A stretch of DNA of 64,000 nucleotides from Shewanella mangrovi. Lineage in GTDB: Bacteria > Pseudomonadota > Gammaproteobacteria > Enterobacterales > Shewanellaceae. The DNA lies in contig NZ_JPEO01000004.1 of the NCBI RefSeq assembly GCF_000753795.1, positions 207,706-271,705 on the forward strand, given 5' to 3'. The position numbers and the translations under genes are program-made. Under the pieces are notes generated by a model that had not been told where the DNA came from, did not search any database, and saw only the letters and a program-made list of their open reading frames with translations. This document shows positions 27,598 to 36,045 of the stretch, in pieces (position 1 is the stretch's first letter; the number at the start of each line of letters is the position of its first letter).

Positions 27598-29082
27598 ATG
27601 TTGAACTTATTAAGCCGCCCATTTCGCGGTGGTATTCACCCAGAAAGCTACAAGACGCTAACCAATGGCAGCGGCATAGATCGCTTCTTTTGGCCACGCA
27701 ATGTGTTTTTGTCATTGCAGTTACGTAACGGTGCCACGCTGACGCCACTGGTAAAAGCGGGGGACAGTGTTACCCGCGGACAACTGATCGCCAGCGGCCG
27801 CAACGACATGGTGGCACCGCTGCATGCACCGGTAAACGGCATTGTCACAGGGATTACGCCGCACTTTAGCTCGCATCCCTCCAAGGTGAAATGTGACACC
27901 ATTATTATTCGCGCCAACAGCGATAGACGCTGGGGCGAAACCCATCCGCAACAAAACTATCTAGCGCTGAGCAGCGAACAGATTATTGAGCGGGTTCGAG
28001 AAGCGGGCATTGTTGGCCTAGGTGGTGCGGGCTTCCCGACTGTGGTGAAACTGCAGTTTGCTCGCAAAGGCGGCGCGCATACGCTGGTAATTAACGGCGG
28101 TGAGTGCGAACCCTATCTGACCTGTGATGATGTGGCGATGCAGGAATATGCGCCTGAAATTATTGCTGGGGTGAAACTGCTAATGATCGCCAGTGGCACC
28201 AAGAAGGCGATTATCGGCGTGGAAGATAATAAGCCCAATGCGTTAGCGCAGTTAACGTCTGCCGCATCTGAAGATGATGCGATTGAGGTGCGTGCCGCTC
28301 CGAGCATCTATCCGATGGGCTCCGAGCGCCATCTAATCAAATTCCTTACCGGGGCGGAAGTGCCGACCGGTGGTCATGCCGGTATGGTTGGCGTGTTGGT
28401 GCATAACATCGCCACTGCACGCGCTGTCTACCAGGCGACCCGTTTTCGTCGGCCTCTGGTCAGCCGGGTGATTACCGTCTCCGGTAAAGGGATTGGCGCA
28501 CCACGTAACGTGGAAGTGCCCGTCGGCACGCCAGTGAATGAAGTGATTGAATATTGTGGTGGTGTTAAAGAAAGCACCTCGCGCTTGCTGTTTGGCGGGC
28601 CGATGATGGGACAAGTGATCTCCTCCCCTTATATTCCCATCGACAAAACCGTGGGTGGCATTTTGGCGTTGACCGACGACGAGGTGAAAACCCGCGAGCA
28701 GACCGAATGTATTCGCTGTGGTCAGTGTGTGCGCGCTTGTCCGATGGGATTAATGCCGTTTCAGATGGCGGCCTACGCCCGTTTATCCGATTTCAGTAAA
28801 ACCGAAGAGCTGGGAGTTAATCACTGCCTTTCTTGCGGCGCCTGCAGTTATGTCTGCCCGGCTTCGTTACCGCTGGTGCAGTACTTTCAGTTTGCCAAAG
28901 GCTCTATTAATGCGAACCGCTTGAAAGCGCAGCGTTCAGCAACCGCACGGGCACTGAATGAAGAACGTGTGCAGCGTTTAGAACGCGAAGCGGCAGCAAA
29001 AGCGGCGGCCAAAGCTGCCAAAGCCGCAGCACGTAAGGCGCGTCCCGCCAGAGGCAAAGTGAAGGAGACTGAAAATGATTGA
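27598..29082 (+). CDS. rnfC: RnfC, NADH-side subunit of the Rnf complex
   Basis: Peripheral subunit that reacts with NAD(H) through FMN. The 494 residues contain the Gly-rich nucleotide segment GLGGAGFPTVVK and the NGGECEPYLTCDD motif, and two [4Fe-4S] motifs (CIRCGQCVRACP and CLSCGACSYVCP). It is shorter than the roughly 740-residue enterobacterial RsxC because the long C-terminal repeat region is replaced by a short Ala/Lys/Arg-rich tail. It overlaps rnfD by 8 bases. Confidence 0.94.
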   Translation: MLNLLSRPFRGGIHPESYKTLTNGSGIDRFFWPRNVFLSLQLRNGATLTPLVKAGDSVTRGQLIASGRNDMVAPLHAPVNGIVTGITPHFSSHPSKVKCDTIIIRANSDRRWGETHPQQNYLALSSEQIIERVREAGIVGLGGAGFPTVVKLQFARKGGAHTLVINGGECEPYLTCDDVAMQEYAPEIIAGVKLLMIASGTKKAIIGVEDNKPNALAQLTSAASEDDAIEVRAAPSIYPMGSERHLIKFLTGAEVPTGGHAGMVGVLVHNIATARAVYQATRFRRPLVSRVITVSGKGIGAPRNVEVPVGTPVNEVIEYCGGVKESTSRLLFGGPMMGQVISSPYIPIDKTVGGILALTDDEVKTREQTECIRCGQCVRACPMGLMPFQMAAYARLSDFSKTEELGVNHCLSCGACSYVCPASLPLVQYFQFAKGSINANRLKAQRSATARALNEERVQRLEREAAAKAAAKAAKAAARKARPARGKVKETEND

Positions 29083-30073
29083 TTTTGAACCTAAGGCCGG
29101 GCCGTTCGCACATACCAGCAATACTAGCAGCCGCATCATGTATACCGTGGTACTGACATTGCTGCCAGCAGCCTTGATGGGTATTTATCAATTTGGGCTC
29201 GCCAGTCTACAGACCATTTTGGTGTGCTCGGTGATAGCTATCGTCACTGAATACCTCTGTCTGAAGTTAATGGGGCGCGCCGCCAACGCCTGCATGGATG
29301 GCTCGGCATTGCTCACCGGCTTATTGTTGGCGATGAGCTTACCGGCGACCGTGCCTATGTGGTTAGCTGGGTTCGGCAGTGCATTTGCCATTATCGTCGG
29401 CAAGCAGATTTATGGCGGTTTAGGCCAAAACCTGTTTAATCCCGCCATGCTCGCACGGGTAATGTTACTGATCTGTTTTCCCGTTGAAATGACCAACTGG
29501 GCCGTACCGACTCCGATCGATTTCAGCGGTAACCAAGTGGCGGTGCCGCAAGGTTGGTTGCAGTTTGATGGAGTGACCGCGGCAACGCCGCTCAGTGGTT
29601 TAAGCCATGAGCCAGTATCAATTGTGGCGCAATTCCTTGGGCTCGGCGGCGGTAGTCTCGGTGAAACCAGTGCACTGCTGATCCTGCTTGGTGGTGCGGT
29701 GTTGCTCTATCGCCGCATTATTCACTGGGCAATTCCGCTGTCATTCGTGTTAGGGCTGTGCGTGCCAGCGGCCATCGCATCCCTGATAGCGCCAGAAAGC
29801 TTTAGCTCTCCGTTAGTGCAGCTATTTAGTGGTGGCGCCATGCTCGGTGCGTTTTATATCGCAACTGATTTGGTTACCTCACCGACCAGCGTGCGCGGAC
29901 AATTAATCTACGGTGGCGCCTGCGGAGCGCTAATTTGGCTGATCCGTTCTTTTGGCAACTATCCCGAGGGGGTGGCGTTTGCGGTGCTGATTGTGAATGC
30001 TGCCAGCCCGCTAATTGACCACTATCTACGCCCCAGCGTGTTTGGCAGTAAATCTATGGCGAGGAAATCATGA
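29075..30073 (+). CDS. rnfD: RnfD, FMN-binding membrane subunit
   Basis: Membrane subunit carrying a covalent FMN. The 332 residues have about nine hydrophobic segments with family motifs DGSALLTGLLLAMSLP and the flavinylation region DGVTAATPLSGL, where the Thr is the likely attachment residue. The ATG at 29075 follows GGAGA inside the end of rnfC, and the last bases overlap rnfG. Confidence 0.94.
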   Translation: MIDFEPKAGPFAHTSNTSSRIMYTVVLTLLPAALMGIYQFGLASLQTILVCSVIAIVTEYLCLKLMGRAANACMDGSALLTGLLLAMSLPATVPMWLAGFGSAFAIIVGKQIYGGLGQNLFNPAMLARVMLLICFPVEMTNWAVPTPIDFSGNQVAVPQGWLQFDGVTAATPLSGLSHEPVSIVAQFLGLGGGSLGETSALLILLGGAVLLYRRIIHWAIPLSFVLGLCVPAAIASLIAPESFSSPLVQLFSGGAMLGAFYIATDLVTSPTSVRGQLIYGGACGALIWLIRSFGNYPEGVAFAVLIVNAASPLIDHYLRPSVFGSKSMARKS

Positions 30074-30690
30074 TGCAGCTTGCTCTGGATAAATGGAAAG
30101 AAAGTATCGGTTATCAAAGTGGCTTGCTGGCGGCGATCTGTGGGTTAGCAGCACTGATTTTGGTGCTGGTGGAACTGTGGACTCGGCCCTTGATCAATCA
30201 GCGCATCGAAGAAGATCAAAACGCGCTACTGGATGAAGTGCTGGCTGGCGCAACCTATGCCAACAAGGTGTTTGCTAAGTCTGAAGCGATCGATATTCAA
30301 CAGCGCCACTATGAGATCTTCACCGTCAAAAACGGTCAGGGCGGCACCACGCACTTTGTGGTTCGCGGCACTGAAGAGGGCTTTAGTGGCACCATCAGCT
30401 TTTTAGTCGGCGTTGATACCGAAGGGGTTATCACTGGCGTACGCATCATCAGTCATAGCGAAACGCCGGGGCTTGGCGACAAGATTGAATTGGCGAAAAG
30501 CCCTTGGGTAACCGAGTTTAATCAACATTCGCTTGCCAACACTCCGCTATGGGGGGTGAAAAAAGATGGTGGCACCTTTGATCAATTTACCGGCGCTACC
30601 ATTACGCCGCGCGCGGTGGTGAATGGTGTTCATACCGCAATGCAGGCACTGGCCAAAAACATGGAGGAACAACCCCATGACGCAAACTAA
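30070..30690 (+). CDS. rnfG: RnfG, FMN-binding periplasmic subunit
   Basis: Subunit with one N-terminal membrane anchor and a periplasmic domain with covalent FMN. The 206 residues show the FMN-binding family pattern HSETPGLGDKI and the flavinylation motif FTGATITPRAVV, in which the Thr of TGAT carries FMN. ATG codons at 30070 and 30073 are both possible. It overlaps the stop of rnfD and the start of rnfE. Confidence 0.94.
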   Translation: MMQLALDKWKESIGYQSGLLAAICGLAALILVLVELWTRPLINQRIEEDQNALLDEVLAGATYANKVFAKSEAIDIQQRHYEIFTVKNGQGGTTHFVVRGTEEGFSGTISFLVGVDTEGVITGVRIISHSETPGLGDKIELAKSPWVTEFNQHSLANTPLWGVKKDGGTFDQFTGATITPRAVVNGVHTAMQALAKNMEEQPHDAN

Positions 30691-31372
30691 TTCTCAGCAA
30701 CATCAGTATCGGCAGATCTGGGCGGCGGGCATGTGGGACAACAATATTGTCCTCAAGCAGTCATTGGCATTGTGTCCGCTGTTAGCGGTAACCAGTAGCG
30801 CTACCAATGGTCTCGGCTTGGGCTTAGCCACTACAGTGGTCATGATCGCTGCTAATGCCCTAACGTCGATGGCAAAAGGCGTGATCAGCAAAGCGGTGCG
30901 TATTCCCGCCAATATCATCATTATCGCCTCATTAGTGACACTGATTGATGCGCTGTTGAACGCTTGGCTACATCCGTTGCACAAGGTGTTGGGGCTGTTT
31001 ATTCCACTGATTGTGACCAACTGCGCCATTCTCGGCCGGGTGGAATCCTATGCCAGTAAGTCGCCATTATTGCCATCGTTGCTTGACGGTTTGGCGATGG
31101 GATTAGGCTTTACCTGGGTACTGACTATGCTCGGTGGCATTCGCGAAGTGATGGGGAGCGGTACCTTGTTTGCCAATGCGTCACTCCTACTCGGACAGCA
31201 CTTTGCTTTTTTAGAAACCACAGTGATCCCGGAATATCGTGGCTTATTGCTGGTGATCCTGCCGCCAGGCGGCTTTTTGATCCTCGGCGCGGTATTGGCG
31301 GTAAAGCAGAAAGTTGAGCAACTGTTGACTGAGCGTCGTGCTATTGCGGCGGCGCCCGTGACCGGAGGTTAA
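30677..31372 (+). CDS. rnfE: RnfE, membrane subunit of the Rnf complex
   Basis: Homolog and partner of RnfA. The 231 residues carry six predicted membrane helices and the motifs NIVLKQSLALCPLLAVT and LIVTNCAILGR, matching the RnfA pattern. The ATG at 30677 follows GGAGG; a longer frame from 30623 is a read-through inside rnfG. The C-terminal tail is Ala-rich. Confidence 0.95.
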   Translation: MTQTNSQQHQYRQIWAAGMWDNNIVLKQSLALCPLLAVTSSATNGLGLGLATTVVMIAANALTSMAKGVISKAVRIPANIIIIASLVTLIDALLNAWLHPLHKVLGLFIPLIVTNCAILGRVESYASKSPLLPSLLDGLAMGLGFTWVLTMLGGIREVMGSGTLFANASLLLGQHFAFLETTVIPEYRGLLLVILPPGGFLILGAVLAVKQKVEQLLTERRAIAAAPVTGG

Positions 31373-31374
31373 CC

Positions 31375-31641
31375 ATGAAAGTCAGTGTGGTATTTGCCAA
31401 GCCTGAAGAGCAGGTATGGATCCCGGTTAATGTCGACGAACATGCGACTTTGATGTCGGCCATTGAGGCGTCAGGGATTCTCAACATGTTTCCGGCGATT
31501 CGCTTAGATCAGCAAAAGGTGGGAGTGTTCGGCAAGCTTTGCGCGCTCGATACTGAGTTGCAAGACGGTGATCGGGTTGAGATCTATCGTCCTATCACTT
31601 GGGTGGCGCCTGATGAAGATGATGACGACGATGATGATTAA
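31375..31641 (+). CDS. rnfH: RnfH, ubiquitin-like protein of the rnf operon
   Basis: An 88-residue member of the RnfH family (beta-grasp fold), with VSVVFAKPEEQVWIPV at the start, LDQQKVGVFGKL in the middle and DGDRVEIYRPI near the end. It closes the rnfABCDGEH order known from Azotobacter, where RnfH affects Fe-S maturation. It ends in an unusual run of seven Asp residues. Two bases separate it from rnfE. Confidence 0.92.
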   Translation: MKVSVVFAKPEEQVWIPVNVDEHATLMSAIEASGILNMFPAIRLDQQKVGVFGKLCALDTELQDGDRVEIYRPITWVAPDEDDDDDDD

Positions 31642-31658
31642 TCGTGACAGCAGCAAAT

Positions 31659-31674
31659 TGTCCGCTTTACGACA
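31659..31674 (+). promoter_or_regulatory. NifA upstream activator site for nifF
   Basis: An exact TGT-N10-ACA motif just after rnfH, centred about 96 bases upstream of the inferred nifF transcript start. A second site was not found. Confidence 0.75.
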
Positions 31675-31735
31675 ATTTTGTTGGTTTATCAAAAACGATT
31701 TTTAAGTATTTCATTACTTTTCATATAGATAGTCT

Positions 31736-31751
31736 AGGAATGCGAATTGCA
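31736..31751 (+). promoter_or_regulatory. Sigma-54 promoter of nifF
   Basis: AGGAATGCGAATTGCA has GG and GC 10 bases apart and a consensus ATTGCA -12 half. Its -24 half AGGAAT is the same as in the nifB promoter. Transcription would start near 31763, about 28 bases before the ATG. Confidence 0.7.
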
Positions 31752-31790
31752 ACTAACGACTGAATCATAAATTTCTAGATGGGGTGGAAC

Positions 31791-32324
31791 ATGGCACAGA
31801 TCGGAATTTTCTTTGGAACAGATACAGGTAGTACGCGTAAGGTTGCCAAACAACTACATAAATTGCTTGGTGATGTGGCGGATAAGCCATTAAACATCAA
31901 TCGCGCCGAAGCAGATGCGCTGGCTGCTTATGACATCCTGATTTTGGGCACGCCAACCTTAGGTGAAGGGCAACTGCCGGGATTGTCTGCCGAGTGTCAG
32001 GAAGAAAGCTGGGAAGAGTTTATGCCAAGCTTTGATGATATGGACTTGGCAGGTAAGAAAGTGGCGCTGTTCGGTTTAGGTGACCAAGTGAACTATCCTG
32101 ATGAATTTGTTGATGGCTTAGGCGAGTTGTACGACACAGTGGTGGAATGCGGCGCCGAAGTTGTCGGTAGTTGGCCGCTAGATGGTTACGAATTTAGCCA
32201 GTCAGCAGCAGTCGTCGAAGATCGTTTTGTCGGCTTAGTCATCGACAAAGATAACCAAGCCAGTTTGACGGATGATCGTCTAGCAACCTGGGTTGAACAA
32301 CTGAAAAGTGAGCTAGGGTTGTAA
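31791..32324 (+). CDS. nifF: NifF flavodoxin
   Basis: Long-chain flavodoxin that donates electrons to nitrogenase reductase. The 177 residues begin MAQIGIFFGTDTGSTRKVAK, with the FMN phosphate loop TDTGSTR. LGTPTLGEGQLPG and FGLGDQVNYPDEF form the other FMN-contact regions. The ATG at 31791 matches the family N-terminus and follows GGGGTGG; an in-frame ATG at 31779 would add four residues. It has its own NifA/sigma-54 control region after rnfH, and a terminator follows. Confidence 0.95.
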   Translation: MAQIGIFFGTDTGSTRKVAKQLHKLLGDVADKPLNINRAEADALAAYDILILGTPTLGEGQLPGLSAECQEESWEEFMPSFDDMDLAGKKVALFGLGDQVNYPDEFVDGLGELYDTVVECGAEVVGSWPLDGYEFSQSAAVVEDRFVGLVIDKDNQASLTDDRLATWVEQLKSELGL

Positions 32325-32350
32325 GCGACGCAATCTTCAATTCAGGAGAA

Positions 32351-32375
32351 AGCCACCGAGATGGTGGCTTTTTTA
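32351..32375 (+). terminator. Intrinsic terminator after nifF
   Basis: AGCCACC and GGTGGCT form a 7-bp stem around a five-base loop, followed by TTTTTT. It ends the nif-rnf region; the next gene is on the opposite strand. Confidence 0.85.
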
Positions 32376-32648
32376 TACGCTGGATTTGAGCTTTTTCATA
32401 AACTGCTTGAACTGTGGGCCAAGCTCTTCAAATAACGGGTGTTTACGTTCTTGCATCATCACTTCGCCAAACAGTTTGAGGCCAACAATAAAGCTTTTGG
32501 TTTGTTCATCGCTAAAGCCAAACTTGCCATCAACGCGCTCTAAAATCTTAAAAATGTCGTCATGGTTGATGGTGTTGAAGCTCAGGCTGTGGGTGGTTTG
32601 TTGCGCGTCATCTAGCTTTTCTACGCTGATGCGATATTGGTGGGGCAT
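32373..32648 (-). CDS. DUF3861 family protein
   Basis: A 91-residue cytoplasmic protein with the DUF3861 pattern: HQYRISVEKL at the start, FNTINHDDIF in the middle, and VGLKLFGEVMM followed by PLFEELGPQFKQFMKKL at the end. The function is unknown. It is transcribed divergently from a MarR-type gene, with two operator-like repeats between them, so it is probably that regulator's target. Confidence 0.8.
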   Translation of the reverse strand: MPHQYRISVEKLDDAQQTTHSLSFNTINHDDIFKILERVDGKFGFSDEQTKSFIVGLKLFGEVMMQERKHPLFEELGPQFKQFMKKLKSSV

Positions 32649-32683
32649 AATTTTCCTCTGTGGTTGTGTTATGAACTAGTTAG

Positions 32684-32724
32684 TTGATAAAATCAATTAC
32701 AAAGGATTTAATTGATAAAGTCAA
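32684..32724. promoter_or_regulatory. Two palindromic operators between DUF3861 and MarR genes
   Basis: TTGATAAAATCAA (32684-32696) and TTGATAAAGTCAA (32712-32724) are two 13-base palindromes with a TTGAT-N3-ATCAA pattern, 28 bases apart. They also sit in a larger inverted repeat (TTAGTTGA...TCAACTAA). They lie in the divergent promoter region and are the natural binding sites for the MarR protein. Confidence 0.65.
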
Positions 32725-32727
32725 CTA

Positions 32728-33147
32728 ATGAGCGTTAACCATCTGTTATTTTCTGTGCTCGATGCCTATAAAAGTGCCTTGCTGACCACTTTTTCCAAGG
32801 AGTTGCCCGAGCTGTCATTACTGTATTTCCGCGTGTTAAGACTGGTGGGCACAAGCGAGCAAGTGACACCGCTGCAGGTTGCGCAGGTATTGCGGCGCGA
32901 TAAAGGACAGGTAACGCGACTGCTGGCAGAGCTGAGCGATAAAGCATGGCTGCTCAAAGTGCCGCATCCACAGGATAAACGTAGTGTGCTGTTACAACTG
33001 ACGCCACAGGGGCAACAGTTATTGGCCGATGCCAGTCGCTTAGAACAACAAGTGTCGCAGGCGATGACATTGGGTATGGCGGATGAACAGCAGCAGGCGC
33101 TGAGTGAAGGCCTGCAGCTGTTGCAGCACAACCTTAAGCAGTTATGA
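32728..33147 (+). CDS. MarR family transcriptional regulator
   Basis: A 139-residue winged-helix regulator. VTPLQVAQVLRRDKGQVTRLLAEL is the helix-turn-helix, and VPHPQDKRSVLLQLTPQGQQL is the MarR wing. No ligand can be assigned. It faces the DUF3861 gene and probably represses both genes through the palindromes between them. Confidence 0.88.
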   Translation: MSVNHLLFSVLDAYKSALLTTFSKELPELSLLYFRVLRLVGTSEQVTPLQVAQVLRRDKGQVTRLLAELSDKAWLLKVPHPQDKRSVLLQLTPQGQQLLADASRLEQQVSQAMTLGMADEQQQALSEGLQLLQHNLKQL

Positions 33148-33160
33148 GTCACTGATAAAA

Positions 33161-33192
33161 AAGCCCACTGTTAACAAGATCGCAGTGGGCTT
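33161..33192. terminator. Bidirectional terminator between marR-like gene and OM protein gene
   Basis: AAGCCCACTG and CAGTGGGCTT form a perfect 10-bp stem with a 12-base loop. A-rich and T-rich flanks on the two sides suit both convergent genes. Confidence 0.75.
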
Positions 33193-33223
33193 TGCAGGGA
33201 ACGCTATTTTGCTATTGAAGCGA

Positions 33224-34123
33224 TTACAGCTTAGTGGTGAACTTCAACCAGAACTTATCACCTTCAGGCTTGTTTTCGGTTGAGACTTCGCTCTGATAAC
33301 GCAGTTCGAGGGAATAACCCGCTGCAGTATCTAGCTTCAGCGCTGGACCAATCGCAAAGGCTTTGCCTTTATAACCATCCAAATAAACCGCACCATTTTG
33401 CTTATCATCGGTCATCTGTTGGTAGTAATAACCCGCTATTCCCAGCGTGTAGTTATTCAGGTGGTAACCAACGGCATAATCAAAATGAAACTCCTGACCA
33501 GATTTATAGTGAGTGTCATCGTTTTTACCGTTGAAGTCGTACATGAATTTAGCTGATGCTTCAAAGCCATTGTTCAGATAGGTGGCAACAAATACCGGGG
33601 TGAATACCCAATAGTTACGGCCAGGATTGGCAAAGCGATTCATGTTGTATTCGCCAGTCGGCGCTGTTACTTCCAAAGCAAAAGCGTAGTGGAAGTTGGG
33701 TTGATGCCATGCCAGCATTAGCGGTGATATGGAGATATCGCCTAAACCACTGGTGGTTGAACTCAACACCGGCACGCCATTCGCCGCTACTTCACCACTG
33801 ACATGCACCAATGGAATCGTGGTATACATCCCCCAATCTGCGCCAAACAGCTTTTTGTCGGTCATGTAGATAAAGCGTGATACATCGGCAGTGGCTTGCA
33901 GATTGATATCTGCGCCGCTGTTATCGCCGTTACTATCGGTCAGCTTGTTGACTGTGTAATGGTTCAAGAAGTTCTGATAGTACAGTCCTTGTGGCGGTAA
34001 CGCGCCCGCCATAAAGCCTTCTGCACCATTAGGATAAACATTGCCACCGCCTTCAGTCGCGTTAGCGTGTAAACCGATAAATCCCGCGGCCAAGATAGTG
34101 GCAGAAACTAAACTCTTGTTCAT
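33224..34123 (-). CDS. Outer-membrane beta-barrel protein, Phenol_MetA_deg/SphA-like
   Basis: A 299-residue exported protein with a signal peptide ending around HANATEGG, then a beta-barrel sequence with ALPPQGLYYQNFL, DKKLFGADWGMYTTIP and ISPLMLAWHQPNFHYAFALEVTAPTG split over its strands, typical of the family annotated as meta-pathway phenol degradation or SphA-like transporter. The last strand ends in KLKFTTKL-like residues. The role is likely uptake of a hydrophobic or aromatic compound. It lies 12 bases after the flavin reductase on the same strand, so it may import that enzyme's substrate. That link is inference. Confidence 0.75.
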   Translation of the reverse strand: MNKSLVSATILAAGFIGLHANATEGGGNVYPNGAEGFMAGALPPQGLYYQNFLNHYTVNKLTDSNGDNSGADINLQATADVSRFIYMTDKKLFGADWGMYTTIPLVHVSGEVAANGVPVLSSTTSGLGDISISPLMLAWHQPNFHYAFALEVTAPTGEYNMNRFANPGRNYWVFTPVFVATYLNNGFEASAKFMYDFNGKNDDTHYKSGQEFHFDYAVGYHLNNYTLGIAGYYYQQMTDDKQNGAVYLDGYKGKAFAIGPALKLDTAAGYSLELRYQSEVSTENKPEGDKFWLKFTTKL

Positions 34124-34135
34124 GTTCGGTTATCC

Positions 34136-35662
34136 TTATTTGGCAGCTTTGATGGCTGCTACTGCGCTTTGAGCGGCAATACGACCAGAATATGTGGCAA
34201 AGGCAAACGCGTGACCCGAAGCCCACAGGGTGTAAGTGTCTGAATACAAACCACCGACATCGTTACCACCGGCATAAAGACCGGTAATCGGTTTTTCATC
34301 GGTGTTGACCACTTGCATATCATTGGTGACTTTCAAGCCGCCCACAGAGGTGAAGTGGTAAGGCATCAGTTTGACGGCGTATAACGTGCCGTGGGTCAAC
34401 GGACGCGTCCACATACGGTCCTTGAGGAAGGCCTCATCGTAGTGATTTTTCGCCGCGTTGTTGTATTGCTCATAACTGGCTTTGAGATTGGCAACCGGCA
34501 CGTTAATCTCTTTTGCCAGCTGTTCAATATTGTTAGCAGCGAAGAAGCTTTCTGATTTAGCTGCCAGTGCATTTTTAATTTCAGTGCGGATATTGCTCAG
34601 CTTAGTCATCACCGGCACCAACACGCCTACGCCGTTATCCACCCCGTCTTTGATGGCATGGTCAACTTCTGCATCGTCAAAAATCGCCCAAGCATAGTTA
34701 CCCAGTTGACGCCCAATAGCATTACCAGCATGGGCAAAGCTAAAGGCAACGGTTTCATCGGTAAAGCGTTTGCCGTGCGCGTTGACCCACATGTTGGCTG
34801 GTTGCCAGGTCATGGTGTAGATATTGCCTAGTGGCACAATGCCTTTACCTTCAGTGCCTGGATGCAACATCAAGGTTTCACCTTCATGAGCCGCGCCGAG
34901 ATCTTTGGCCATCTCAATGCCGTCACCAGTTTTGTTCAATGGCAGCGTCGGTTTGAAGTTGGCGCCGTTATATTTGGTCCATTTATCAATTTTGTCTGGG
35001 CTGTTACCAAAGCCACCTGAGCCGATAATCACCGCTTTCGCGTTAATTACCACGTCGTTGCCTTTGTGGTCTTTGGCGCGTACCCCAGTAACTTTACCGT
35101 TTTTATAAATCAGGCTTTTTGCGGGGGTGCGCATGAGGAATTCCACGCCATCCTTTTCCGCGTGTTCTTGCAGCGCAGTCACCAGTGCTGCACCGTGATG
35201 GAAGCGTTTGCGGTTTTGGATCAGGTGCCAGGTTTCTGGTTCTTTTGGTGAGATTTGTACGACATCAAAATCAACGCCGCGGTCATGTAGCCAGTTGAGA
35301 TTGCCTGCCGAGTCGTCGACAAATTTGCGGATCAGCGATGCATCGTTATTAAAGTGAGAGTATTCGATAATATGTTCAAACGCTTCATCTTTGGTGAGGC
35401 CGTAAGATTTACCACGTTGCCAATCGCTTTCTACGCCAAACAGGCCTTCCGCAAAGTTTGAACTACCGCCCAAGTAGGGATTTTTTTCTAACACCATGAC
35501 TTTGGCACCGGCTTCTGCGCCAGTCACCGCCGCGGCGAGACCAGTAGAACCGCCACCCACGATGGCAATGTCAGTATCATAGGTAATGGTTTTGCCGTAT
35601 GCAGTCTGGCAAGCAACAGCCAATACACCTAGGGCAAATGCTTTTTTGAATACAGATTTCAT
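34136..35662 (-). CDS. Periplasmic FAD-dependent reductase of the fumarate reductase/flavocytochrome c family, altered active site
   Basis: A 508-residue exported flavoprotein (signal peptide ending TAYGKT) with FAD site VGGGSTGLAAAVTGAEAG and the FccA/UrdA fold. The conserved His residues appear to be kept (LMLHPGT and YHFTSVGG). The two key fumarate-binding arginines of FccA are not visible: the TTRD segment reads TVAFS, and GANRLGG is replaced by SDTYTLWASGHA. It is therefore unlikely to reduce fumarate and probably acts on another unsaturated compound. It follows a tetraheme cytochrome gene by 20 bases, giving a split flavocytochrome. The ATG at 35662 has GAGGGA upstream. Confidence 0.85.
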   Translation of the reverse strand: MKSVFKKAFALGVLAVACQTAYGKTITYDTDIAIVGGGSTGLAAAVTGAEAGAKVMVLEKNPYLGGSSNFAEGLFGVESDWQRGKSYGLTKDEAFEHIIEYSHFNNDASLIRKFVDDSAGNLNWLHDRGVDFDVVQISPKEPETWHLIQNRKRFHHGAALVTALQEHAEKDGVEFLMRTPAKSLIYKNGKVTGVRAKDHKGNDVVINAKAVIIGSGGFGNSPDKIDKWTKYNGANFKPTLPLNKTGDGIEMAKDLGAAHEGETLMLHPGTEGKGIVPLGNIYTMTWQPANMWVNAHGKRFTDETVAFSFAHAGNAIGRQLGNYAWAIFDDAEVDHAIKDGVDNGVGVLVPVMTKLSNIRTEIKNALAAKSESFFAANNIEQLAKEINVPVANLKASYEQYNNAAKNHYDEAFLKDRMWTRPLTHGTLYAVKLMPYHFTSVGGLKVTNDMQVVNTDEKPITGLYAGGNDVGGLYSDTYTLWASGHAFAFATYSGRIAAQSAVAAIKAAK

Positions 35663-35682
35663 TTTCTCATCCCTCGGTCTGG

Positions 35683-36045
35683 TTATTTATTGATTTTGCT
35701 GAACTTTGAGTCACGCACGATGGGGCCGTGGCAATCTTGGCAGAATGCGGTAGTTTGGTCGTGGCTAGTGTGGCAAGCAGTACATTCAAGGTGTTCGAAG
35801 TGTGGGCTTTGATGCACGTTCAGGTGCATATCTTTGGTTTGCTGGCCCAATTTTTCATAACTGCCGTGACAACTGAGGCAGGTATCGTTTTTGATCGCTG
35901 CTTTTACGTCGTTACCGTGGCAGCTGGCACATTTAATCCCTTGCTGCAGGTGGTGTTGTTGCCATTTAAAATCTTGTGCATGGGCGATACTGACACCGCC
36001 AATGCAGAGCATCATCATTGAAAAAACTAACGTGGTAATTTTCAT
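35683..36045 (-). CDS. Periplasmic tetraheme cytochrome c
   Basis: A 120-residue protein with a signal peptide ending SIAHAQD and four CXXCH heme motifs: CASCH, CLSCH, CTACH and CQDCH. It matches the N-terminal heme domain of Shewanella flavocytochrome c, here as a separate gene. It would take electrons from the CymA-type quinol pool and pass them to the flavoprotein encoded next. The ATG at 36045 follows AGAGG; a longer frame from 36072 adds nine residues before the signal peptide. Confidence 0.92.
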   Translation of the reverse strand: MKITTLVFSMMMLCIGGVSIAHAQDFKWQQHHLQQGIKCASCHGNDVKAAIKNDTCLSCHGSYEKLGQQTKDMHLNVHQSPHFEHLECTACHTSHDQTTAFCQDCHGPIVRDSKFSKINK

